A stretch of DNA of 64,000 nucleotides, taken from positions 620,001 through 684,000 of the forward strand of contig NZ_JFFR01000002.1 in NCBI RefSeq assembly GCF_000695685.1, in the 5' to 3' direction. Of this stretch, positions 17,359-25,389 are shown in pieces (position 1 is the first letter of the stretch; every line of letters begins with the position of its first letter). Position numbers and translations under genes: made by a program. Source of the stretch: Vibrio fortis (GTDB lineage: Bacteria; Pseudomonadota; Gammaproteobacteria; Enterobacterales; Vibrionaceae). Below the pieces are notes generated by a model. The model ran no database searches. It saw only the letters and a list, made by a program, of their open reading frames with translations, and was not told the DNA's origin.

Positions 17359-17943
17359 TTACTCCTCCTCTTTCTTCTGGTTAAAGTCCGAGTGACAATC
17401 AACACACAGTTTGATCGTTTGTTTCTTATCTAAACTCAGAACCTTAGATTTATTAGCGTGTACATCGTGACAATTTGAACAAGTTAAGTTTTTAGCGTGA
17501 ACGTCATGTGTCCAGTTATCTTCTTGTAAATATTCTGGTTTATGACAATCTGTACATCCACTATTTGCCTGCAGGATCTTTTGAGGATCCAAAAATACCT
17601 TGTTTGTTCCTTTTTGCGATTGTGCGGATCGATATTTGATCACCTCTGGTGCCCCTTCTCGGTGATCTGGACTTATATTACTGTGACAATCTGTACAGTT
17701 AATTTCTCGTCCAACAATATTATGTGCATCTATACCATGTGAACCCAATAATGTTTCTTTGGAATCTTTATGACATTGAACGCACTTATAATCTTTATCG
17801 CGAATTAATTCGACTGCATGCCTATTTGATTCCGTTGGCGTTATTTCAACGGATTCGGCAACAGCATGAATGGAATAACCATAGAGGCAGAATGCTAGAA
17901 GGGATTTAAGCATTATGACTATGGCCAATTTTATATTGCCCAT
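17359..17943 (-). CDS. nrfB: NrfB, pentaheme cytochrome c electron donor
   Basis: 194 residues with a signal sequence and five CxxCH motifs: CVQCH, CTDCH, CTDCH, CSNCH and CVDCH. This number matches pentaheme NrfB, which carries electrons from NrfCD to NrfA in the periplasm. GGAAAGG stands just before the ATG at 17943. It is the first gene of the minus-strand nrf transcript, divergent from nrfA over a shared regulatory region. The N-terminal MGNIKLAIVIMLKS offers a second possible ATG at residue 11. Confidence 0.92.
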   Translation of the reverse strand: MGNIKLAIVIMLKSLLAFCLYGYSIHAVAESVEITPTESNRHAVELIRDKDYKCVQCHKDSKETLLGSHGIDAHNIVGREINCTDCHSNISPDHREGAPEVIKYRSAQSQKGTNKVFLDPQKILQANSGCTDCHKPEYLQEDNWTHDVHAKNLTCSNCHDVHANKSKVLSLDKKQTIKLCVDCHSDFNQKKEEE

Positions 17944-18188
17944 TTTTCCTTTCCTTATATCGGATTTATTTAACTCTCAACTAAATAAAAATCCGATTAA
18001 ACAAAAGTATCCTTAAACAGCACTATTACCGTCTAAATGATATCAATTCTTATTTTGGAAAAGCCACAACGCTTTCTATTAATAAGGATATACCTCTAAT
18101 GGGTTAAGTTGAAATTTGCATTGATGATTATGTGAGCACAGTCACCACATTTTAGTTATGGTTATAGGCTTAAGTTGTTGTTCTTTAA

Positions 18189-18203
18189 TGAGAATAATTC
18201 TTA
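18189..18203. promoter_or_regulatory. Fur-box-like dyad in the nrfB-nrfA region
   Basis: TGAGAATAATTCTTA fits the 7-1-7 Fur pattern (TGATAAT-n-ATTATCA) at 12 of 14 non-central positions and is itself nearly palindromic. Nrf proteins need much heme and iron, so Fur control is plausible. This is motif matching only. Confidence 0.45.
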
Positions 18204-18230
18204 TGATTAACCACTCAAAACACCCTCACC

Positions 18231-18246
18231 TACCCCTTTAGGGTTA
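18231..18246. promoter_or_regulatory. Candidate NarP/NarL 7-2-7 site for nrf
   Basis: TACCCCT-TT-AGGGTTA matches the inverted 7-2-7 heptamer arrangement bound by NarP and NarL (TACYYMT and its inverse), with one mismatch in the second half. NarP activation of nrfA by nitrate/nitrite is established in E. coli. The site is about 180 bases before the nrfA start. Confidence 0.62.
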
Positions 18247-18259
18247 TTGTTAAACTAGC

Positions 18260-18273
18260 GTGATTTATATCAC
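18260..18273. promoter_or_regulatory. CRP/FNR-type palindrome upstream of nrfA
   Basis: GTGATTTATATCAC is a perfect palindrome. It agrees equally with the FNR core (TTGAT-N4-ATCAA) and the CRP core (TGTGA-N6-TCACA), missing one outer base per half in each. FNR activates nrf genes in E. coli. The site lies about 150 bases before nrfA, next to the NarP-like site. Confidence 0.6.
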
Positions 18274-18424
18274 TAGTGATAATTGATCTAAAACAACAAT
18301 GCTTCAACACGTAACAAAATGTGTTTGTTTATGAATTAATATAAACAGGAATTCTCCAATTCTTAATTTGAAATAGCAAACTCACAACGCTTGGTATAAA
18401 AATCAGTATATTGGAGATATCACT

Positions 18425-19855
18425 GTGAAAAAGCACTGGATACGTAATTCCGTCACAGCCTTATTGCTGGTCAGCACTTCATTAGTAAGTGCAGCTAGCT
18501 TCGCTGCGTCAGAACAAAAAACAATTGGTGACCCTCGTAACGACCAATTCGAGCAGAACCACCCCGACCAATATCATTCTTGGAGACAAACGTCAGAGAG
18601 TGAGCACATTGAAGACGCGCTACATGAAGACCCTAATATGGTGATCATGTGGGCGGGTTATGGTTTTGCAAAAGACTATAACAAGGCCAGAGGTCACTTC
18701 TATGCACTTGACGACGTGCGACAAACACTTCGTACGGGTGCACCAATGGATGAAGGATCTGGCCCTATGCCAATGGCGTGTTGGAGCTGTAAGAGCCCAG
18801 ATGTAGCTCGTGTTATCGAAGAGCGTGGCGAAGATGGTTACTTCGAAGGCAAATGGGCACGCCTAGGCGAAGAGATCGTCAACCCAATTGGCTGCTCGGA
18901 CTGTCATGATACGCAAAGCGACGGCTTTAAAAACGGCGAACCCGCTTTGAAAGTGACTCGACCTTATGTTGAGCGTGCATTCGAAGCGATTGGCAAGAAG
19001 TTTGATGAGCAGAGCCGCCTCGATCAACAAGCTTCTGTTTGTGCGCAGTGCCACGTTGAATACTACTTCACGGGTCCTAACAAAAGCGTTAAGTTCCCAT
19101 GGGATCAAGGTACGACTGTGGAAGACATGGAACGCTACTACGATGCACTTAACTTCAAAGACTGGACACACAAAGTCTCCAAAGCACCAATGTTGAAAGC
19201 ACAGCACCCTGGCTATGAAACATGGCGTGAAGGTATCCATGGTAAGAACAAAGTGGTTTGTGTCGACTGCCACATGCCTAAAGTGACTAAGGAAGATGGA
19301 ACTGTGTATACCGATCATAAAGTCGGAAACCCATTCGACCGCTTCGAAGACACTTGTGCAAACTGTCATACACAAAGCAAAGAGACCATGCAGAACATTG
19401 TTTCTAGTCGTAAAGCGCAAGTGCTTAACATGAAGCTAACCGCAGAGAAGCAGATTGTGGCAGCACACTTTGAAGCGGGCGCAGCCTGGGATGCTGGTGC
19501 GACTGAATATGAAATGCAACCTATCCTACAAGATATTCGTCATGCACAATGGCGCTGGGACTATGCGATTGCCTCTCACGGTGTACATATGCACGCTCCT
19601 GAAGTTGCACTAGAAGTGCTAGGCACCGCGGTTGATAGAGCAGCAGATGCACGTACCAAACTGGTTCGCCTGCTAGCGAAAAAAGGAATCACAGATCCTA
19701 TCGAGATCCCAGATATCTCAACCAAAGCGGCTGCACAGAAAGCGCTAGGCATGGATATGGATAAGATGAACGCTGATAAGAAGCACTTCTTAGATACTGT
19801 CGTTCCAAAATGGGATGAAGCGGCTGAAAAACGCGAAGCGAATTACGACTATTAA
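18425..19855 (+). CDS. nrfA: NrfA, ammonia-forming cytochrome c nitrite reductase
   Basis: Periplasmic pentaheme enzyme that reduces nitrite to ammonium with six electrons. 476 residues from a GTG start with GGAG upstream; signal peptide ends near SFAASE. Heme motifs: the catalytic CWSCK (C119-K123), then CSDCH (157-161), CAQCH (206-210), CVDCH (279-283) and CANCH (311-315). The lysine-ligated active-site heme explains the nrfE, nrfF and nrfG genes nearby. It is divergent from nrfBCDEF; a rhodanese follows. Anaerobic, nitrate-responsive control is suggested by sites upstream. Confidence 0.97.
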   Translation: MKKHWIRNSVTALLLVSTSLVSAASFAASEQKTIGDPRNDQFEQNHPDQYHSWRQTSESEHIEDALHEDPNMVIMWAGYGFAKDYNKARGHFYALDDVRQTLRTGAPMDEGSGPMPMACWSCKSPDVARVIEERGEDGYFEGKWARLGEEIVNPIGCSDCHDTQSDGFKNGEPALKVTRPYVERAFEAIGKKFDEQSRLDQQASVCAQCHVEYYFTGPNKSVKFPWDQGTTVEDMERYYDALNFKDWTHKVSKAPMLKAQHPGYETWREGIHGKNKVVCVDCHMPKVTKEDGTVYTDHKVGNPFDRFEDTCANCHTQSKETMQNIVSSRKAQVLNMKLTAEKQIVAAHFEAGAAWDAGATEYEMQPILQDIRHAQWRWDYAIASHGVHMHAPEVALEVLGTAVDRAADARTKLVRLLAKKGITDPIEIPDISTKAAAQKALGMDMDKMNADKKHFLDTVVPKWDEAAEKREANYDY

Positions 19856-19880
19856 TCGTGACAGCCAAGGGCGGTAATTT

Positions 19881-19928
19881 CAGCCAAAACCGTGAGTATC
19901 CATACTCACTATGATCAAAGGCTGCTTT
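19881..19928 (+). other. Composite hairpin after nrfA
   Basis: A perfect 8-bp stem GTGAGTAT-CC-ATACTCAC (19892-19909) sits inside an outer pairing CAGCC (19881-19885) with GGCTG (19919-19923), followed by CTTTTT. It lies just after the nrfA stop and before the stronger terminator. It may be a first terminator or a 3'-UTR structure. Confidence 0.5.
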
Positions 19929-19960
19929 TTAACGCCCTAAAATAGACGTCACCATCAAAT

Positions 19961-19992
19961 CAAGCCACACTCTACGTGTGGCTTTCTTTTAT
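19961..19992 (+). terminator. Terminator after nrfA
   Basis: 8-bp stem AGCCACAC / GTGTGGCT (19963-19983) followed by TTCTTTT. It lies between nrfA and the rhodanese gene, so the rhodanese is read through at reduced level or has its own promoter. Confidence 0.75.
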
Positions 19993-20026
19993 CTTATTCA
20001 CCCACTCGAGAGCCAATGGAGAACCG

Positions 20027-20371
20027 ATGAAAACAACATTAGTCATCACCGCATTGTGTGCAAGTTTAACCTGTGGCATCGCTCAAGCCTCTGAGCGTGC
20101 AGAAACGGGATGGGAATGGATTGAGCAAGGCGCTTTGATTGTTGATGTAAGAACGCCTCAAGAATTCGCAGATGGTCATTTAGACAATGCGATTAACTAT
20201 CCTCTCTCTGAGATAGAGCAGCATTTCGCACAACTCGACAAGGACACTCAAATCGTTCTTTACTGTCGTAGTGGAAATCGCTCAGGCCAAGCCTATCAAT
20301 GGTTAGAGAAGCAAGGCTTCACCAATTTGCACAACGCTGGTGGATTGGTAGAGATGCAGCAAAGTAAATAA
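20027..20371 (+). CDS. Periplasmic rhodanese-like protein (PspE type)
   Basis: 114 residues from the ATG at 20027, which has GGAG at good spacing; a longer frame begins at 19976. A signal peptide (ending near IAQAS) precedes a single rhodanese domain with DVRTPQEFADGH and the active-site loop LYCRSGNRSG carrying the catalytic Cys. Such small exported rhodaneses transfer sulfane sulfur. It follows nrfA on the same strand; NrfA also reduces sulfite and nitric oxide, so sulfur chemistry nearby is conceivable, but the link is inference. Confidence 0.86.
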   Translation: MKTTLVITALCASLTCGIAQASERAETGWEWIEQGALIVDVRTPQEFADGHLDNAINYPLSEIEQHFAQLDKDTQIVLYCRSGNRSGQAYQWLEKQGFTNLHNAGGLVEMQQSK

Positions 20372-20463
20372 GCTCTGAACTTTATTTGTCTTAATAGGAA
20401 AACAGAGCCTTTAAGCAAGATCGCAGGTTGATCCTAACAAGCTAATCAATAGAAGGCGTTTTA

Positions 20464-21090
20464 TTACAGCATCTGCTTAGCTTGATTGATTGAGTGGATG
20501 ATTGAAACCCTATCAAGCCCTTGCTGGTTCGAGTCTAACAGCTGAGTCCAAACCTCGATCGCTTGCTCATATCGCATGCTAATGAAGTGATCGCTCGCAA
20601 TGAGCATTAATGCTGTACGATCGTTAGGATCAAGCTCCAACGATCGTTTAAGAAGTGCATTGACCTCCTCTCCCATCAACTGCTTATTCGCGTAATATAA
20701 CGCCGTAGCTTTTGCAGCAAACAGGCGTGCTACTGGCGTGCGCTCTAGTCGGATAGCATAATCGTAGCTCGTTACGGCTGCTGCAAACTCCCCTTGCTCA
20801 AGGTAGACACTGCCGAGTTTAAACCACAGTTCTGCTTGATTTGGATCTTGTTCAAGCTTGCTCTGCAGTTCACTTTGATAGTTAGCGAAGGTAACGGGTT
20901 GTGACTCAGAAGGGTCAGGCTGTGGCAGATCTTGCTTCATCAGATACCATAAAACCCCTGTCCCTAGAACAGCGAACACTGCCAAGCTTAAATTAAGGCG
21001 ACGTGCCGTTTTGCTGCGACTACTCATAAAGATCATCAAGACGATAAAGAGGCTTGTGAGTAAGATCGAGATCAACAACCAATTTTCCAT
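20464..21090 (-). CDS. nrfG: NrfG/CcmI-type TPR protein
   Basis: 208 residues: two N-terminal membrane segments (about 4-22 and 35-50), then TPR repeats (AELWFKLGSVYLEQGEFAAA and following). NrfG and the C-terminal part of CcmI bind the C-terminus of apocytochromes and present them to the heme lyase. Being within the nrf region it is probably NrfG, the partner of NrfE and NrfF for the CxxCK site, although it is separated from the main operon by nrfA and the rhodanese and lies on the other strand from them. Confidence 0.8.
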   Translation of the reverse strand: MENWLLISILLTSLFIVLMIFMSSRSKTARRLNLSLAVFAVLGTGVLWYLMKQDLPQPDPSESQPVTFANYQSELQSKLEQDPNQAELWFKLGSVYLEQGEFAAAVTSYDYAIRLERTPVARLFAAKATALYYANKQLMGEEVNALLKRSLELDPNDRTALMLIASDHFISMRYEQAIEVWTQLLDSNQQGLDRVSIIHSINQAKQML

Positions 21091-21192
21091 GCATATCTCC
21101 TAGAGTAGAAGCCTTACTTTACCTCTTTCTTCAACAATATACTTTGATCGAGTTTACGAACTTTCCTGACTTTGGTAGTGAATTTAAAACAT

Positions 21193-21222
21193 AAAAAAAC
21201 CGAGCACTAAGGCTCGGTTTTT
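21193..21222. terminator. Terminator of gyrA
   Basis: 7-bp stem ACCGAGC / GCTCGGT (21199-21218) with T-runs on both strands, 30 bases beyond the gyrA stop. Confidence 0.85.
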
Positions 21223-21251
21223 ATTCATAAAATCATGTTTAACGATAGATT

Positions 21252-23882
21252 TTATTCTGCGTCTTGCTCATCTGAAGATGCATCTGCAGCTGGCTGTTCA
21301 GCTGTTGCTTCTGGCGCTTCGCCTTCTGCAACTTCACCTTCAACGACTTCTACTTCTTCAACTTCGTCGATGCGCTGTAGACCAACTACGTTTTCGTCTT
21401 CAGAAGTACGGATTAGCGTTACACCTTGCGTATTACGGCCAACTTGGCTTACTTCCGCTACGCGAGTACGTACTAGTGTACCTGCGTCGGTGATCATCAT
21501 CATCTCATCGCCTTCTTCAACTTGAACTGCGCCAACAACTGGGCCGTTACGTTCAGAGACTTTGATAGATACAACACCTTGAGTTGCACGCCCCTTAGTT
21601 GGGTACTCCGCAAGCTCAGTACGCTTACCGTAACCATTTTGAGTCACAGTTAGAATGTCACCTTCGTTAGAAGGAACAATCAGCGACACAACTTGGTCAT
21701 CTTCTGGAAGCTTCATACCGCGAACACCTGCCGCTGTACGACCCATCGGGCGAACTTTATCTTCGTTGAAACGAACCACTTTACCCGACTTCGAGAACAG
21801 CATGATATCGCTATCACCGTTCGTGATGTCTACGCCAATTAGCGAATCATCATCACGTAGGTTAACCGCGATTAGGCCGTTAGCACGTACGTTTGCGAAC
21901 TGATCTAGTGATGTCTTCTTAACAGTACCGTCGCCAGTCGCCATGAAGATGAACTTATCTTCAGAGAACTCAGATACAGGTAGAATTGCCGTAATGCGCT
22001 CACCTTCTTCTAGAGGAAGAATGTTCACGATTGGCTTACCACGAGCAGTACGACTTGCTAGTGGTAGTTGGTAAACTTTCAGACGGTACGTCTTACCACG
22101 AGTAGAGAAACATAAGATGTTATCGTGAGTATTAGCAACAAGCAGACGCTCAATGTAATCCTCATCTTTCATCTTAGTCGCACTCTTACCTTTACCACCA
22201 CGACGCTGTGCTTCGTAGTCGCTTAGGATTTGGTACTTAACGTAACCTTCGTGTGACAGTGTCACCACTACGTCTTCTTGAGCAATTAGCTCTTCCATGT
22301 CGATATCGTGGCTAGCAGCGGTGATCTCAGTGCGACGTGCGTCACCGTAGATATCGCGAACTGCTTCTAATTCTTCACGGATCACTTCCATTAGGCGCTC
22401 AGTGCTTGCAAGAATGTGCATTAGCTCAGCGATCTCATCAAGAAGTGCTTTGTATTCGTCTAGAATCTTCTCGTGCTCTAGACCGGTTAGACGGTGTAGA
22501 CGAAGTTCTAGGATTGCTTGCGCTTGAGTTTCCGTTAGGAAGTACTGACCGTCACGGATGCCGTATTGGTCTTCTAACCAATCTGGACGAGCCGCGTCAG
22601 TGCCTGCGCGCTCAAGCATTGAAGCAACATTACCTAAGTCCCAACCACGTGAAACTAGGCCAACTTTTGCTTCTGCTGGCGTTGGAGCGTTCTTGATAAG
22701 TTCAATAACTTCATCAATGTTCGCTAGAGCCAGAGATAGCGCTTCTAAGATGTGTGCACGATCACGTGCTTTTCTTAGTTCGTAGATAGTACGACGAGTC
22801 ACAACCTCACGGCGGTGGTCTACGAAGCACTTAAGCATGTCTTTCAGGTTGAACAACTGTGGTTGGCCGTTGTTTAGAGCAACCATGTTGATACCGAAAG
22901 TTGTTTGCAGCTGAGTTTGTGCGTAAAGGTTATTTAGAACCACTTCGCCCACTGCATCACGCTTACATTCAATAACAATACGCATACCATCTTTATCAGA
23001 CTCGTCACGTAGTGCACTGATGCCTTCTACTTTCTTATCTTTAACCAGTTCAGCAATCTTCTCGATCAGACGTGCTTTGTTTACTTGGTAAGGGATCTCA
23101 GTAACGATAATGGTCTCTTTACCATTCTTCTCTACTTCGATGTCCGCTTTTGAACGCATGTAAATCTTGCCGCGACCTGTCTTGTAAGCATCGACGATGC
23201 CTTTACGACCGCTGATCAGCGCTGCTGTTGGGAAATCAGGACCAGGAATGTAGTCCATTAGCTCATCAATCGTGATCTCTTCATTATTGATGTAAGCCAA
23301 ACAGCCATCAACAACTTCACCTAGGTTATGAGGTGGGATGTTGGTCGCCATACCTACTGCGATACCAGAAGCACCGTTTACCAATAGGTTAGGAATTTTC
23401 GTTGGTAGAACCGCTGGGATCTGTTCAGTACCATCATAGTTAGGTACGTAGTCCACCGTTTCTTTATCAAGGTCAGCCAAAAGCTCGTGGGCAATTTTCG
23501 CCATACGAACTTCGGTATAACGCATTGCAGCCGCGGAGTCGCCATCGATAGAACCAAAGTTACCTTGGCCATCAACTAGCATGTAACGCAGTGAGAACGG
23601 CTGAGCCATACGAACAATAGTGTCGTATACAGCGCTATCACCATGCGGGTGATATTTACCGATTACATCACCTACTACACGAGCAGATTTTTTATATGGT
23701 TTGTTCCAATCATTACCAAGTACATTCATCGCGAATAGAACGCGGCGGTGTACTGGCTTTAGGCCATCACGCACATCAGGAAGGGCACGACCAACGATGA
23801 CGGACATCGCGTAGTCTAGGTATGAACCTCTAAGCTCATCTTCAATATTTACGGGCGTGATCTCTTTCGCTAGATCGCTCAT
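21252..23882 (-). CDS. gyrA: DNA gyrase subunit A
   Basis: Breakage-reunion subunit of gyrase, which introduces negative supercoils. 876 residues. The N-terminus [20 protein letters not shown] is typical; active-site Tyr122 follows Arg121 (AAMRYTEVR). The quinolone-determining region reads [10 protein letters not shown], with Ser83 and Asp87, the susceptible state. C-terminal beta-pinwheel repeats include the GyrA box QRRGGKG. The last 40 residues are strongly acidic. Divergent from ubiG as in E. coli. Confidence 0.98.
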   Translation of the reverse strand: MSDLAKEITPVNIEDELRGSYLDYAMSVIVGRALPDVRDGLKPVHRRVLFAMNVLGNDWNKPYKKSARVVGDVIGKYHPHGDSAVYDTIVRMAQPFSLRYMLVDGQGNFGSIDGDSAAAMRYTEVRMAKIAHELLADLDKETVDYVPNYDGTEQIPAVLPTKIPNLLVNGASGIAVGMATNIPPHNLGEVVDGCLAYINNEEITIDELMDYIPGPDFPTAALISGRKGIVDAYKTGRGKIYMRSKADIEVEKNGKETIIVTEIPYQVNKARLIEKIAELVKDKKVEGISALRDESDKDGMRIVIECKRDAVGEVVLNNLYAQTQLQTTFGINMVALNNGQPQLFNLKDMLKCFVDHRREVVTRRTIYELRKARDRAHILEALSLALANIDEVIELIKNAPTPAEAKVGLVSRGWDLGNVASMLERAGTDAARPDWLEDQYGIRDGQYFLTETQAQAILELRLHRLTGLEHEKILDEYKALLDEIAELMHILASTERLMEVIREELEAVRDIYGDARRTEITAASHDIDMEELIAQEDVVVTLSHEGYVKYQILSDYEAQRRGGKGKSATKMKDEDYIERLLVANTHDNILCFSTRGKTYRLKVYQLPLASRTARGKPIVNILPLEEGERITAILPVSEFSEDKFIFMATGDGTVKKTSLDQFANVRANGLIAVNLRDDDSLIGVDITNGDSDIMLFSKSGKVVRFNEDKVRPMGRTAAGVRGMKLPEDDQVVSLIVPSNEGDILTVTQNGYGKRTELAEYPTKGRATQGVVSIKVSERNGPVVGAVQVEEGDEMMMITDAGTLVRTRVAEVSQVGRNTQGVTLIRTSEDENVVGLQRIDEVEEVEVVEGEVAEGEAPEATAEQPAADASSDEQDAE

Positions 23883-24173
23883 AGAGCCATTTTCCCTCTA
23901 TAGTCAGATCGTATTTTTGAATACGTATAAGACCGAAAAATATAACACAAATTTACCTTGTGAGGCATCACTTTCCCTATCCTTTTATCATCTTGTGAGC
24001 CTTGTAGCCAATCAATTGATGAGAAATTGCACGTCATCATCATATCTTGCTGAAAGATGGTTACTTTGCGTCCAACAAATTCGCAAAATTGTAGATCTTC
24101 TGGTCAGAGACAAAAGCCAAGTTATAATGCTCTCAATTTCATGGATGCATTATTTAACTTGGAAATGCCGATT

Positions 24174-24884
24174 ATGACCAAATCACAGAACGTCGACCCA
24201 GCAGAAATCAAAAAATTCGAAGACATGGCGTCACGCTGGTGGGATCTCGAAGGCGAGTTTAAGCCTCTTCACCAAATCAACCCTTTACGCCTAAATTACG
24301 TGCTAGAGAAAACAGAGGGCCTGTTCGGAAAGAAAGTTCTCGACGTGGGTTGTGGCGGCGGCATTCTGGCTGAGAGCATGGCAAAAGAAGGCGCCGTTGT
24401 TACTGGTTTAGACATGGGTAAAGAGCCGCTAGAAGTTGCTCGTCTGCATGCATTAGAGACTGGTACCAAGCTTGAGTACATTCAGAGCACCATTGAAGAT
24501 CACGCAGAGCAAAACCCACAAACGTATGATGTGGTAACTTGTATGGAGATGCTTGAGCACGTTCCCGACCCACAATCGGTGATCACCGCTTGCTCTAAGT
24601 TAGTGAAGCCTAACGGCCACGTCTTTTTCTCAACACTAAACCGCAACTTTAAGTCGTACTTGTTTGCGATTGTTGGCGCAGAGAAGTTGTTGAAGATCGT
24701 TCCTGAAGGGACTCATGAGCACGAAAAGTTCATTCGCCCTGCTGAACTTATCAAGATGATCGATAACACGCCTCTACAGGAATTAGGCATTACTGGCTTG
24801 CATTACAACCCACTGACTGACACCTACCGTCTGGGAAGTAACGTAGATGTTAACTACATTGTTCACACAAAGAATTTTGCGTAA
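24174..24884 (+). CDS. ubiG: UbiG, ubiquinone biosynthesis O-methyltransferase
   Basis: SAM-dependent enzyme that performs both O-methylations in ubiquinone synthesis. 236 residues from the ATG at 24174 (E. coli: 240); a longer frame to 24057 has no support. The start [20 protein letters not shown] aligns with UbiG, and the SAM-binding motif [13 protein letters not shown] is present. GGAA lies nine bases before the ATG. Divergent from gyrA, the same arrangement as in E. coli. Confidence 0.95.
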   Translation: MTKSQNVDPAEIKKFEDMASRWWDLEGEFKPLHQINPLRLNYVLEKTEGLFGKKVLDVGCGGGILAESMAKEGAVVTGLDMGKEPLEVARLHALETGTKLEYIQSTIEDHAEQNPQTYDVVTCMEMLEHVPDPQSVITACSKLVKPNGHVFFSTLNRNFKSYLFAIVGAEKLLKIVPEGTHEHEKFIRPAELIKMIDNTPLQELGITGLHYNPLTDTYRLGSNVDVNYIVHTKNFA

Positions 24885-24915
24885 ATCCCACCAATAACCC
24901 CATAAAAAATAATTT

Positions 24916-24977
24916 AATTTAGACTAATGAAAAAGGTTGCAATTACCATAAGTTTGCGACTTTTTTCAGTCTAAATT
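24916..24977 (+). terminator. Long hairpin after ubiG, probable terminator
   Basis: A 62-nt inverted repeat. The outer 10 bp (AATTTAGACT / AGTCTAAATT) are perfect, and the inner arm GAAAAAGGTTGCAA pairs with TTTGCGACTTTTTTC through G-U pairs and one bulge. A run of six T residues lies within the 3' arm. It starts about 30 bases after the ubiG stop. Confidence 0.65.
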
Positions 24978-25178
24978 TCGTGCTCCCGATTCCATTTTGA
25001 CCATCTAGATTCAATTTTAACCTTTGAAAATCCACCTCCTCTTTTGGCCAAAGATCAAGGAATTTTTTTTTATGAGCGCGCAAAATTAAACCATCATTAA
25101 AAAGCCAATTTTCTACAATCAAGTGAGAGCTATCCTCATCAGTTAGTGGTCACTTACAGTTTTTTTTCAATTTAGTAG

Positions 25179-25187
25179 TTATCCACA
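25179..25187 (+). promoter_or_regulatory. DnaA box upstream of nrdA
   Basis: TTATCCACA is a perfect match to the DnaA consensus TTATNCACA, about 200 bases before nrdA. DnaA regulates nrdAB in E. coli. One strict box is visible. Confidence 0.6.
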
Positions 25188-25256
25188 AGAACTCCCATTT
25201 CTTTGCCTTGAAAAATCTCCGACCTAGCACTATCTTGTAACCCAACAAACAAATGA

Positions 25257-25272
25257 CCCCTATATGTTGTGT
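25257..25272 (+). promoter_or_regulatory. NrdR box 1 upstream of nrdA
   Basis: CCCCTATATGTTGTGT matches the 16-bp NrdR box (consensus about ACACWATATATWGTGT) at 13 positions. NrdR represses ribonucleotide reductase genes and binds tandem boxes. See the second box 21 bases downstream. Confidence 0.72.
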
Positions 25273-25277
25273 TTGAA

Positions 25278-25293
25278 CTACAATATATGGGTA
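25278..25293 (+). promoter_or_regulatory. NrdR box 2 upstream of nrdA
   Basis: CTACAATATATGGGTA, a weaker match with the core CAATATATGG. Its start is 21 bases from that of the first box, about two helical turns, so both would be bound on the same DNA face. Confidence 0.6.
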
Positions 25294-25315
25294 GACCAAG
25301 ATCACAAAGCCGACA

Positions 25316-25335
25316 TGTAATTTACAAAAATTACA
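25316..25335 (+). other. Small inverted repeat before nrdA
   Basis: Perfect 8-bp arms TGTAATTT / AAATTACA with loop ACAA, about 55 bases before the nrdA start. It could form in the 5'-UTR or be an operator. Unassigned. Confidence 0.35.
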
Positions 25336-25389
25336 CAGAAATAGACAAAAACACGGCTTTAATCAGTTTTGTTAGGGAAATTAAGCAGA

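Noticed and set aside
18863..19420. Open frame of 185 codons antisense to nrfA
   Set aside because: It lies wholly opposite a certain gene, has no ribosome site, and its sequence mirrors the heme-rich nrfA codons.
22337..22696. Open frame of 119 codons antisense to gyrA
   Set aside because: Shadow of a certain gene; low-complexity and no ribosome site.
23615..23640. Quinolone-resistance substitution in gyrA
   Set aside because: Codons give Ser83 and Asp87, the susceptible state.
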